Assembly (NCBI RefSeq): GCF_032098525.1
Contig: NZ_CP134890.1
Coordinates: 1,984,001 to 2,048,000 of the forward strand
Direction of reading: 5' to 3'
DNA length: 64,000 nt
Source of the DNA: Flavobacterium sp. PMTSA4
GTDB taxonomy: Bacteria; Bacteroidota; Bacteroidia; Flavobacteriales; Flavobacteriaceae
The notes beneath the pieces were generated by a model. That model was not told where the DNA came from. It searched no databases and was given only the letters and a program-made list of their open reading frames with translations. Within the stretch, counting starts at the first letter, position 1. Each line of letters starts with the position of its first letter. Below are positions 34,920-41,951 of this stretch, piece after piece. Made by a program: the position numbers and the translations under genes.

Positions 34920-35150
34920 ATGGAGGTAAATAGCAAAATATGCGGTTATATAACTAAAGAATGGTTAAAACCATGGATCAACGAAGGTAAATCTCAGACT
35001 TCCTTTGCTAACGCACATAATGTAGAAGAAAGTACTATTAGAAAAATTAAAGGAACTAAAAACTATAGAATTCCTGTAGAAACACTTCATAGAATTTGTG
35101 AAGCAAGAAATTTAAAGCTTGTAGAGTTTTTTAAATTAATCAATTTATAA
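34920..35150 (+). CDS. Small helix-turn-helix DNA-binding protein (XRE-like)
   Basis: A 76-residue protein that is nearly all HTH: EWLKPWINEGKSQTSFANAH, then NVEESTIRKIKG with the recognition helix, then IPVETLHRICEARNL. It resembles stand-alone Cro/CI-type regulators of Bacteroidota mobile elements and defence modules. It lies 340 bases upstream of the candidate TAC operon on the same strand and could regulate it. Directly upstream are two copies of the short motif ACGACCG (near 34837 and 34875), a possible but weak binding site. Confidence 0.7.
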   Translation: MEVNSKICGYITKEWLKPWINEGKSQTSFANAHNVEESTIRKIKGTKNYRIPVETLHRICEARNLKLVEFFKLINL

Positions 35151-35488
35151 ATTTAAATGTACTATCTAACACTTTTATACTTGAAAAAAAGCTATATTTA
35201 AGAAATTTAACAAACTATAATAAAGTTGACCTATTCACATTTATCAAAAAAACATATTCGATTTTAATTAAATATTAATCTTGATTTTTTTATAAGTAAA
35301 TTATATAATTTTTTTTAGTTATGATATAAGGCAAATTTGTAATTAATCGCTTAAATTTACTATTCATCGTTTTTTGGCATCAATTTTGGACATTGAATCA
35401 AAATCTTGATATATTTGGATTAGATTCTTTTTAAGAATATTTTTAAATTAGTTATAAATATTATTGTAATTTTGCACCCTCAATATTA
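35151..35488. other. AT-rich gap before the TAC operon
   Basis: A 338-base stretch, extremely AT-rich, with no credible ORF on either strand. The only feature I can support is the promoter element at its right end. Long poly-T and poly-A tracts suggest intrinsic curvature. Confidence 0.5.
35467..35474 (+). promoter_or_regulatory. -7 promoter element of the TAC operon
   Basis: TAATTTTG matches the flavobacterial TAnnTTTG consensus 15 bases before the GTG start at 35489. This gives a very short leader and supports that start codon. Confidence 0.55.
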
Positions 35489-35896
35489 GTGAGTTATTTA
35501 AAAGAAAAGTCGAATCTTAATTTACAAGTTGCTGCAGAATTAATAAAACAGTCAATTTATGCTCCGAGTGTACATTGTTCATACTTTGGTTGTTTACAAT
35601 TTTTAAAGCATACACTAAAAGTATATAGAGGCGATACATTTGATAAAATTGAGCAAGAGTGCAAAAATTATGGCGGTGGAACCCATGGATGGATAATAGA
35701 TTCATGCCTCACTGAATATAGAAAGCTAGTTGATTTTGAAAGTCATAAGAATTTGAAAAGACAACTAAAAGATTTAAGAGTCTTCAGAATATCATCTGAC
35801 TATTTTAATATAGAAATTGGTGATGAAGAGGGTGAAAAATCCTTAAAATATAGCCAAAACATAATAAGAGAAATTGGTAAAGTATTAAAAAAATGA
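35489..35896 (+). CDS. HEPN-like protein, candidate toxin of a TAC system
   Basis: A 135-residue, mostly helical protein with a GTG start. It has an early helix with YFGCLQFLKHTLKVYRG and a later LKDLRVFRISSDYFN, which matches the LRxxRxxADY block of HEPN/UPF0332-type domains. A textbook RxxxxH ribonuclease motif is not obvious (R-x7-H near RKLVDFESH), so nuclease activity is uncertain. HEPN proteins are common RNase toxins. The next ORF overlaps by 4 bases (ATGA), and the third gene is a SecB-like chaperone. The toxin-antitoxin-chaperone gene order is that of known TAC systems. It could instead be a non-catalytic HEPN partner. Confidence 0.6.
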   Translation: MSYLKEKSNLNLQVAAELIKQSIYAPSVHCSYFGCLQFLKHTLKVYRGDTFDKIEQECKNYGGGTHGWIIDSCLTEYRKLVDFESHKNLKRQLKDLRVFRISSDYFNIEIGDEEGEKSLKYSQNIIREIGKVLKK

Positions 35897-36273
35897 AAAA
35901 CCCTTATAAATTTATTGAAGAGAAGCTTAAGATGTTGTTTGAGCGTTTCCCTAAAGCAAATATTAGATATGAGCATAGAGAAAGCACAAATACGCACGTA
36001 GTTGAAATAACACCATTGTTTTTTTACAATAATGACAGTTACCGCGTTATTGAAACTGAAATTGAAGATGAATTTGAAGTACTATTTCCTGCTGAAACTA
36101 TAATATTTATTTCAGAAGACTCTCTAAATAAAATCTCAAACCCCAACATCGAACACCTTGGAGAAAGAAAAGGTAAAGTTTGTATAATTCAAACTACTCA
36201 TATACAATTTTTTAATTTTACTAATATTTCTCCAAAATATTTTGGTGAAAATAATTATGCTCTTGCGGCTTAA
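35893..36273 (+). CDS. Candidate TAC antitoxin ending in an SsrA-like degron
   Basis: A 126-residue protein that I cannot place in a family. Residues 1-90 are mixed alpha/beta (KFIEEKLKMLFERFP; THVVEITPLFFY; VLFPAETIIFISED). Residues about 95-117 are strikingly hydrophobic and aromatic (VCIIQTTHIQFFNFTN), as expected of a chaperone-addiction segment. The last nine residues are GENNYALAA, the form of the tmRNA-encoded proteolysis tag in Bacteroidota, here encoded in the gene just before TAA (36244-36270). It overlaps the HEPN gene by 4 bases and is followed 3 bases later by the SecB-like gene. Known TAC antitoxins are unstable without their SecB-like chaperone; this tail would make it a ClpXP substrate. 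The function is inferred. Confidence 0.6.
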   Translation: MKNPYKFIEEKLKMLFERFPKANIRYEHRESTNTHVVEITPLFFYNNDSYRVIETEIEDEFEVLFPAETIIFISEDSLNKISNPNIEHLGERKGKVCIIQTTHIQFFNFTNISPKYFGENNYALAA

Positions 36274-36276
36274 ATA

Positions 36277-36690
36277 ATGGCTTTATCTCAATTCCAATTC
36301 TTAGGGTATAAAATTTTGAAATCAATTATCGAGTTAGATGAAACGATTTCAGAAAATTCAGGTCTTGAAATAGGTTTCAAAACCTCTGGAACAGTCAATA
36401 AAAATGACTTAACCTTTGATCTTAATCTATCAGTAATAATTAAGAATTCTGAAAACACTCTTAACATTGAAATAAATTCATTAGGTAATTTTAAATTTGA
36501 ACCTGTTGATGATATTGATGATATTAGTAATTTTTTCTATTTAAATGCGTCAGCAATACTTTTCCCATATATCAGGGCTTACATTGGCACTTTGACAAAC
36601 TTATCAGGACTAAAGGCAATTAATCTTCCCACTTTAAATTTAACTAATTTAGCTGAAGACTTAAAGAAAAATACCATTATCCTTAATTAA
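36277..36690 (+). CDS. SecB-like chaperone (TAC type)
   Basis: A 137-residue protein with the SecB fold signature in its C-terminal half: FFYLNASAILFPYIRAYIGT, then LTNLSGLKAINLPTLNL. This corresponds to the SecB pattern LFPYaR..is.lt...Gfp.l.L.pinf. The N-terminal half has alternating beta strands (LEIGFKTSGTV; FDLNLSVIIKN; LNIEINSLGNF). Bacteroidota often lack a canonical secB, and SecB-like proteins encoded after two small genes are typical of toxin-antitoxin-chaperone systems, where the chaperone folds and protects the antitoxin. It starts 3 bases after the antitoxin stop, so it is strictly co-transcribed and probably translationally coupled. I consider SecB family membership well supported. 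Confidence 0.8.
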   Translation: MALSQFQFLGYKILKSIIELDETISENSGLEIGFKTSGTVNKNDLTFDLNLSVIIKNSENTLNIEINSLGNFKFEPVDDIDDISNFFYLNASAILFPYIRAYIGTLTNLSGLKAINLPTLNLTNLAEDLKKNTIILN

Positions 36691-36714
36691 AGTATCTTAA
36701 TTTAAATCTCACAA

Positions 36715-36736
36715 CTCAAAGTCATGTGACTTTGAG
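36715..36736. repeat. Palindromic repeat, copy C (CTCAAAGTC-ATGT-GACTTTGAG)
   Basis: A perfect 9-bp inverted repeat with a 4-base loop, 25 bases after the SecB-like gene. The core CAAAGTC...GACTTTG is shared with copies A (22964-22993) and B (44691-44717, second arm decayed). No T-run follows, so it is more like a REP or boundary repeat than a classical terminator. Confidence 0.7.
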
Positions 36737-36840
36737 CAACTTAAACCGCTTTCCCACAAACTAAATATCTTATCAAGTATATTAGTATACGTAAATCCCA
36801 AGTTAAGTTTTAGTAATAATTTTTAACATCAATAAACACG

Positions 36841-36864
36841 TATCGCATATCGCAATATGCGATA
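36841..36864. promoter_or_regulatory. Perfect palindrome, candidate operator 1
   Basis: TATCGCATAT-CGCA-ATATGCGATA, 10-bp perfect arms, 72 bases upstream of the HTH gene at 36936. It contains the 15-mer GCATATCGCAATATG (36845-36859), which recurs exactly at 36911-36925. This is probably the binding site of the HTH protein encoded next, giving autoregulation. Confidence 0.6.
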
Positions 36865-36905
36865 TTAATAACTAAAACACTTGTTTTTTAAACATTTATT
36901 TGTTA

Positions 36906-36924
36906 ATATTGCATATCGCAATAT
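36906..36924. promoter_or_regulatory. Perfect palindrome, candidate operator 2
   Basis: ATATTGC-ATATC-GCAATAT, 7-bp arms, 11 bases before the ATG at 36936. It shares the 15-mer with operator 1, 66 bases apart (about six helical turns), which suits cooperative repression over the promoter and ribosome binding region. Confidence 0.6.
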
Positions 36925-36935
36925 GAAATATAAAA

Positions 36936-37460
36936 ATGATACAGGCTAAAAACATCCTTAAACCACAAGACATTGTAATCCTGCTAAAAATAATCGCTCT
37001 AGGTGAAAAAGAGTGGTTCCATCACACTATTGCCAACGAATTAGGAATAAGTCAGTCAGAAGTGAGTCAATCGCTAAACCGCTCTAAATACGCAGGCTTA
37101 ATAGATGAAGCTAGAAAAAAAGTAAACAAATTAGCATTTGTAGAATTCTTGCTTCACGGGGTGGCATATGTTTTCCCAGAACATCCCGGAGCAATGGTAC
37201 GAGGTATTCTAACAGCACATGCAGCAAAACCATTAAATCAAATTATCAATTCAAACGAAAAATACGTATGGCCTTATGCAAAAGGTGCAGAAAGAGGTCA
37301 AGCAATTGAACCGCTATACAATACGGTGGTAGAAGCTTCACTGCAAGACAAAGAATTATATGAACTACTATCATTAGTTGATGCTATAAGAGTAGGAAGA
37401 GCAAGAGAAAAAGAAATTGCAAAAAAAGAACTGCAAAAAAGAATCCTACATGCACAATAA
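36936..37460 (+). CDS. Winged-helix/MarR-like regulator, candidate antitoxin
   Basis: A 174-residue protein with an N-terminal HTH (about 10-65: DIVILLKIIALGEKEW; IANELGISQSEVSQSLNRSKYAGLI). A basic segment and a helical C-terminus follow (LSLVDAIRVGRAREKEIAKK). It overlaps the nucleotidyltransferase gene by 11 bases and is preceded by two palindromic candidate operators. An HTH antitoxin directly upstream of a nucleotidyltransferase toxin is the arrangement of AbiE-like and related TA systems, though this is not the canonical AbiEi sequence. Likely autorepressor and antitoxin, first gene of a six-gene run. Confidence 0.7.
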   Translation: MIQAKNILKPQDIVILLKIIALGEKEWFHHTIANELGISQSEVSQSLNRSKYAGLIDEARKKVNKLAFVEFLLHGVAYVFPEHPGAMVRGILTAHAAKPLNQIINSNEKYVWPYAKGAERGQAIEPLYNTVVEASLQDKELYELLSLVDAIRVGRAREKEIAKKELQKRILHAQ

Positions 37461-38487
37461 AATCATAAACCTAGCCCTTGTGGCTCAGGTGGCCCATGGC
37501 CTCCAAGAATTAAAAGACAAAATGGTCTTCGTAGGTGGTGCAGTAATCAGTCTCTATACCGATGACGCAGCCGCTGAAGAAATTCGCCCAACATCCGATA
37601 TCGACATGACCATCAATTTAGCCAATTATGCCGAGTGGGCACAAATGCAAGAGCGACTAGCCGAATTAGAGTTTTATCCCGATCCAGAAGGACACGCTAT
37701 ATGTTCATACAAATACAAAGGCATTGCAATTGATATCATGCCCGCTGAGGATAGCAGTATAGGAGTTTCCAACAAATGGTATAAACCAGGGTTTAAATAC
37801 CTCCAACAAACACAACTAGAGGACGGAACAGCCATTAACATGCTGCCTTCACCCTATTTTTTGGCAACCAAGCTCGAAGCTTTTAAAGACAGAGGACAAA
37901 ATGATTTCTACGGCAGTCATGATTATGAAGACATCATCTACCTGCTAGACAACAGAACAACAATAGTAGAAGAAATCTTAGCCGCAGATGAAGATGTCCG
38001 CCAATACATAAAAGACGAATTAACCGCAATCAAAAACCATCCACAGGCGGATGAAATTCTGGCAATGCACATCCATCCATTAATCAGAGAAGAACGATTC
38101 AAAATGTTGATGGTAAAAATAGAAAGGATAACTGATAGCAACAACAACAATAATTTGATTGATTCTGAAAAAAATATTCTATCTTTTTCAGATGAAGAGG
38201 TGGTAAGTTTAAAAGATGCTATTAAATATTTTAGAGCAAGAGAAGGAAGCTTCTCAGGGGATGACCCTTTGTTAAAAGTACTCGAAAAACTTAATAATAA
38301 GAAATTAAGCTTAAATGTTTTTACAGAAGATGAAATTAAATTATTACTTAAAGTGATCAATGAAAACATTGAATTTATTCACAAATATGAAGGTTATAAT
38401 GTTTTATCTCAAGAAGAATCGATTATTCGTAAACAACAAATTTTAGAGTCATTATATCAGTTAAGAAAAAAGGTAATAAAACCATAA
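37450..38487 (+). CDS. Nucleotidyltransferase (AbiEii/MNT-like) with an extra C-terminal domain
   Basis: A 345-residue protein if started at the ATG overlapping the previous stop; a start 33 bases further upstream is possible but adds only a Lys-rich tail. The NTase fold has GGAVISLY (about 29-36), TSDIDMTI with two Asp (near 52), and a third acidic strand IAIDIMPAED (near 96), then TKLEAFKDRG and a helical end (to about 228). After an Asn run (SNNNNN, near residue 232) comes a 110-residue acidic helical extension (SFSDEEVVSLKDAIKYFRAR) not expected in this family. The first 690 bases are markedly richer in GC than the last 340. It lies 4 bases before the ATPase gene. Probable toxin or tRNA/protein-modifying enzyme. 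Confidence 0.7.
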   Translation: MHNKIINLALVAQVAHGLQELKDKMVFVGGAVISLYTDDAAAEEIRPTSDIDMTINLANYAEWAQMQERLAELEFYPDPEGHAICSYKYKGIAIDIMPAEDSSIGVSNKWYKPGFKYLQQTQLEDGTAINMLPSPYFLATKLEAFKDRGQNDFYGSHDYEDIIYLLDNRTTIVEEILAADEDVRQYIKDELTAIKNHPQADEILAMHIHPLIREERFKMLMVKIERITDSNNNNNLIDSEKNILSFSDEEVVSLKDAIKYFRAREGSFSGDDPLLKVLEKLNNKKLSLNVFTEDEIKLLLKVINENIEFIHKYEGYNVLSQEESIIRKQQILESLYQLRKKVIKP

Positions 38488-38491
38488 AATC

Positions 38492-40858
38492 ATGGACGAA
38501 AAAAATATAAGAGAGGAATTATCAAACATTTTAGTTGATGACCCAACTAATTACAGTCGGATAATGGAGTTATCTTCAAAATTAGCCAGTTTTGATAGTG
38601 ACAATGTACGATTTACTGTTGATGCTAGTGTCATAGATAGATTAGGAACAGAATTAGTTGCAAGACATGAAACTGCAGTTTCAGAGTTAATCAAAAATTC
38701 ATATGATGCTGATGCCAAATCCGCTTCAATTAATTTTGTAAAAGTTGATCGCATTGGTGGAACACTTGTATTAGACGATGATGGAAATGGAATGACCAGA
38801 AATGAATTAATTAATGGTTTTATGAAAATTTCCTCTACATCAAAAATACACGAGCCTGTATCGCCAAATTACAAAAGAAAAAGAGCTGGAAAAAAAGGGA
38901 TTGGAAGATTTTCTACGCAAAGACTAGGAAATAAACTAACAATAATTACACAAACTGAGGAATCAGAATTTGCTCTCAGACTCCATATTAATTGGGACAA
39001 TTATAAAAAGGATGATGACTTAATATTTATTACCAATAAAATAGAAGAAATTCCAAAAACAAAAATTAAAGGAACAACTCTTATAATTGAACAATTACGT
39101 GAATGGTGGACAGATGGGATGATTAAAAGAGTATATCGATATGCAATTGATATTCTTCAACCATTTCCGTTAGTAGAAATAAAGTCTGATGAAAGTAATG
39201 TAACAAAAGATCCTGGTTTTCAAATTACTTGTTTAAAAGATAATTTTCCTATTGCGAATCAAGAATCAATGTTTTTTAAACATGCAGTTGCAGAAATTGA
39301 AGGTCACGTTGATGAAAATGGCAATGCATATTGGGATATTAAAAACAGTCAAATTCCAAACGCCAATACAAAAAATCATCAATACTTTAGTAAAGATGAT
39401 AAAATACCAAATGTAAAGTTTGAGTTTTTAAAAGACGTTAAATTAAAGGCCTATTATTATATTTTTAATTCTGGACTCATTCCAAAACAAAGCGAAAGCT
39501 ATATTAGAAGTATTTCTGAAGAATATGGCGGAATTAGGCTATACAGAAATGGTTTTAGAGTCTTGCCATATGGAGAACCTCAAAATGACTGGCTAGGTTT
39601 AGACGAATCTGTTAGAAAAAGAAAAATACTTGCTGTACATGGGAATAATAACTTTTTTGGATTTGTTGAAATTGGAGGTCAAAACCAAAATTTTGAAGAG
39701 CTGTCAAGTAGAGAAGGGCTTTTTAATAATGAAGCATACGAAGAACTTATAACTTTTGCTTATAAAGTTATCGGTGCAGCAGTTACTAGAATTGCATCAA
39801 TCAGAGGTATTAAAGTTACTACAGGTCAAAAAAATTGGGACTCTAAATATTCAAGAAACCCTAAAGATACCATTTTAAATACTGCAGATGAATTAGATAA
39901 AATAGCAGATGAATTAGAAGCTATTGACACAGATAACTCTTCAGAAGAATCAAGCAAAAACAATGATAATAATTTTAATTCCGGAGATGAAAATGAAAAA
40001 AATGGGAAAAATGAAAATGAAGAACCTAAATCAAAAGAGAGAGCTGAGGATTTTAGAAAGAAGGCTCAGCAATTAAGAGATGCAATTGAAAGTATTGATG
40101 AACTTAATATGATTAGAGTTCTAGCTGGCCTTGGTTTAATTATAGGCGAATTTACACATGAAATAACAAATTACTTAGGTGCTTTTGATATTGATATAAA
40201 ATATATTTTAGATAATATCGATAAATCTAAAGAAGAGTATAAAAGAGCAAGTCGATTAAAAAATACTTTTGATTCTTTTCAGGTCTATACTTCATATTTT
40301 GATGAAACAATTTCTCAAAATGTAAATCAAGAGCTAAGACCTATTGAAGTTAGAGATGTAATAAAACCATTTGCAAAAACTATTAGTCCAGATACAGAAA
40401 GATGTAATATTAATTTAGAACTTGATATTAATGGGTATGAATTGTTTACTTGCAAAATGCATACATCTGAATGGGCTTCAATATTATTTAATTTATATAG
40501 TAATTCCAAAAAAGCAATTAAACGAGCTAATATATCAAATGGTAAGATATTAATAAAAGCTGGAAAAGAGAATGATAATATTTTTGTTGAATTTATAGAT
40601 AATGGAGATGGTATTCCATTAGAAAATAGAGATAAAATTTTTAATGCTTTTTTCACAACATCTAGCCCAAAAGGACATAAATCTTCATCTACTGATGATT
40701 TAACTGGTACAGGTCTAGGTCTTAAAATTGTTAAAGATATTATTGAAAGTTATAATGGTGAAATTTCATTAGAAAATGCACCAGATGGATTTAAAACCAA
40801 TTTTAGAATAATAATTCCAATTGCAACAAAAGAAGAAATTGAAGAATATGAAATATAA
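38492..40858 (+). CDS. Double GHKL ATPase, histidine-kinase-like
   Basis: A 788-residue cytoplasmic protein with no membrane segment. The N-terminal GHKL/Hsp90-MORC-type ATPase has the N box ETAVSELIKNSYDADA (about 58-73), G1 box LDDDGNGMT (about 91-99) and KKGIGRFSTQRLG (about 131-143), then a transducer-like region (to about 450). A low-complexity Asn/Glu linker follows (about 470-515). The second part looks like a histidine kinase: an H-box-like GEFTHEITNYLGAFDID (about 552-568), N box WASILFNLYSNSKKAIKRA (about 658), DNGDGIP (about 702) and TGTGLGLKIVKDIIE (about 738). Two intact GHKL sites in one chain is unusual. The next gene overlaps by 11 bases and encodes a receiver domain, so a phosphorelay is likely. 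Confidence 0.8.
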   Translation: MDEKNIREELSNILVDDPTNYSRIMELSSKLASFDSDNVRFTVDASVIDRLGTELVARHETAVSELIKNSYDADAKSASINFVKVDRIGGTLVLDDDGNGMTRNELINGFMKISSTSKIHEPVSPNYKRKRAGKKGIGRFSTQRLGNKLTIITQTEESEFALRLHINWDNYKKDDDLIFITNKIEEIPKTKIKGTTLIIEQLREWWTDGMIKRVYRYAIDILQPFPLVEIKSDESNVTKDPGFQITCLKDNFPIANQESMFFKHAVAEIEGHVDENGNAYWDIKNSQIPNANTKNHQYFSKDDKIPNVKFEFLKDVKLKAYYYIFNSGLIPKQSESYIRSISEEYGGIRLYRNGFRVLPYGEPQNDWLGLDESVRKRKILAVHGNNNFFGFVEIGGQNQNFEELSSREGLFNNEAYEELITFAYKVIGAAVTRIASIRGIKVTTGQKNWDSKYSRNPKDTILNTADELDKIADELEAIDTDNSSEESSKNNDNNFNSGDENEKNGKNENEEPKSKERAEDFRKKAQQLRDAIESIDELNMIRVLAGLGLIIGEFTHEITNYLGAFDIDIKYILDNIDKSKEEYKRASRLKNTFDSFQVYTSYFDETISQNVNQELRPIEVRDVIKPFAKTISPDTERCNINLELDINGYELFTCKMHTSEWASILFNLYSNSKKAIKRANISNGKILIKAGKENDNIFVEFIDNGDGIPLENRDKIFNAFFTTSSPKGHKSSSTDDLTGTGLGLKIVKDIIESYNGEISLENAPDGFKTNFRIIIPIATKEEIEEYEI

Positions 40859-41951
40859 AGTATTATACATCGATGATGAAACATCTCAAAACAGTCAAGC
40901 TTTTGCTGATGGCTTGTCAAGTCAGAATTTAATAGAGATAGCTATAAAACTGCCAACAAAATTTGAAGAGTTAATTAATGAATTAATTGCTGAACAAAAA
41001 GACATTGATGCATTGATTCTTGATTTAAAACTTGATGGTAATCAACAAGGAGATAGAACAGCAACATATACAGCACCAAGTCTCGCAACAGGAATTAGAA
41101 CTAAATGTTTCGCAGAAAATGGTTTTGAAAATGAATTTCCAATTTTCTTGATATCTAGTACTAATAATTTAAAAAAATATTACGATTCAGATACTTCAAG
41201 CCATGATTTATTTGACTATACTTTTTATAAGACTAGCATTGCGCAAAAAGGAAAAGAATATGAATTATTGATTACCTCTATAACACACGCATATAAAGCT
41301 ATTCAAGAAAATAAAACAAATTTTAATACTTTATTGGGATTGCCTGCTGATAGCGAAATTCCAAATAAAGTTTTTACTACTAAATTTCTATTAGGAGACG
41401 GTACATCTATTTCTGAAATTTCGCAATATATTTTTAACGAAATAATTTCTAAATCAGGAGTTTTAATTGATGAAACCATTTTAGCAGCGAGACTAGGAAT
41501 CAATTTCAATGAATCAAGCGACTGGTTGTCTTTAATTGAAAATTTAAATGACTATAAATATTCTGGCATATTTAAAGATTCATTTAATAGATGGTGGTCA
41601 CATGATATATTAAATTGGTGGAATTCAAATTTCCCTAAACCTCTTATTCAATTAACAGCTTTAGATAGAGTTAACTTATTGAAAGAAAAATTTAAGCTTG
41701 ACAATTTAGTTAAAGCTCAACAAATACATAAAACTACTAGTACTAAGTTTTGGACTGTATGTCAAGCATATAAATTGCCATTAGACCCAAAAGATGGTTT
41801 TTTATTGGATGGCAATCTAATGCATCCCTGGCAAGACAAAAGATACCTTTCTTTACATTCAATCCTTGAGAGAGATGCTAAAGAACTTGGCCTATTTATA
41901 CACCCAGCAGAAAAGGAAAGATTAGAAGACATTAAACAAGTTTATAAATAA
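40848..41951 (+). CDS. Receiver-domain (response regulator-like) protein with unknown effector domain
   Basis: A 367-residue protein. I chose the ATG at 40848 because it begins directly at the receiver strand (KYKVLYIDDE) and overlaps the kinase gene by 11 bases. Receiver hallmarks are all present: acidic pair D9-D10, phosphoacceptor D59 in LILDLKLDGN, Ser/Thr in FLISSTNN (about 105) and Lys in FDYTFYKTS (about 128). The loop after D59 is expanded (GNQQGDRTATYTAPSLATG). Residues about 165-367 are helical and Trp-rich (RWWSHDILNWWNSNFPKP) with no DNA-binding or enzymatic family I recognise. Its stop overlaps the next ATG by one base. Probably the output component of the kinase encoded upstream. 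Confidence 0.75.
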   Translation: MKYKVLYIDDETSQNSQAFADGLSSQNLIEIAIKLPTKFEELINELIAEQKDIDALILDLKLDGNQQGDRTATYTAPSLATGIRTKCFAENGFENEFPIFLISSTNNLKKYYDSDTSSHDLFDYTFYKTSIAQKGKEYELLITSITHAYKAIQENKTNFNTLLGLPADSEIPNKVFTTKFLLGDGTSISEISQYIFNEIISKSGVLIDETILAARLGINFNESSDWLSLIENLNDYKYSGIFKDSFNRWWSHDILNWWNSNFPKPLIQLTALDRVNLLKEKFKLDNLVKAQQIHKTTSTKFWTVCQAYKLPLDPKDGFLLDGNLMHPWQDKRYLSLHSILERDAKELGLFIHPAEKERLEDIKQVYK

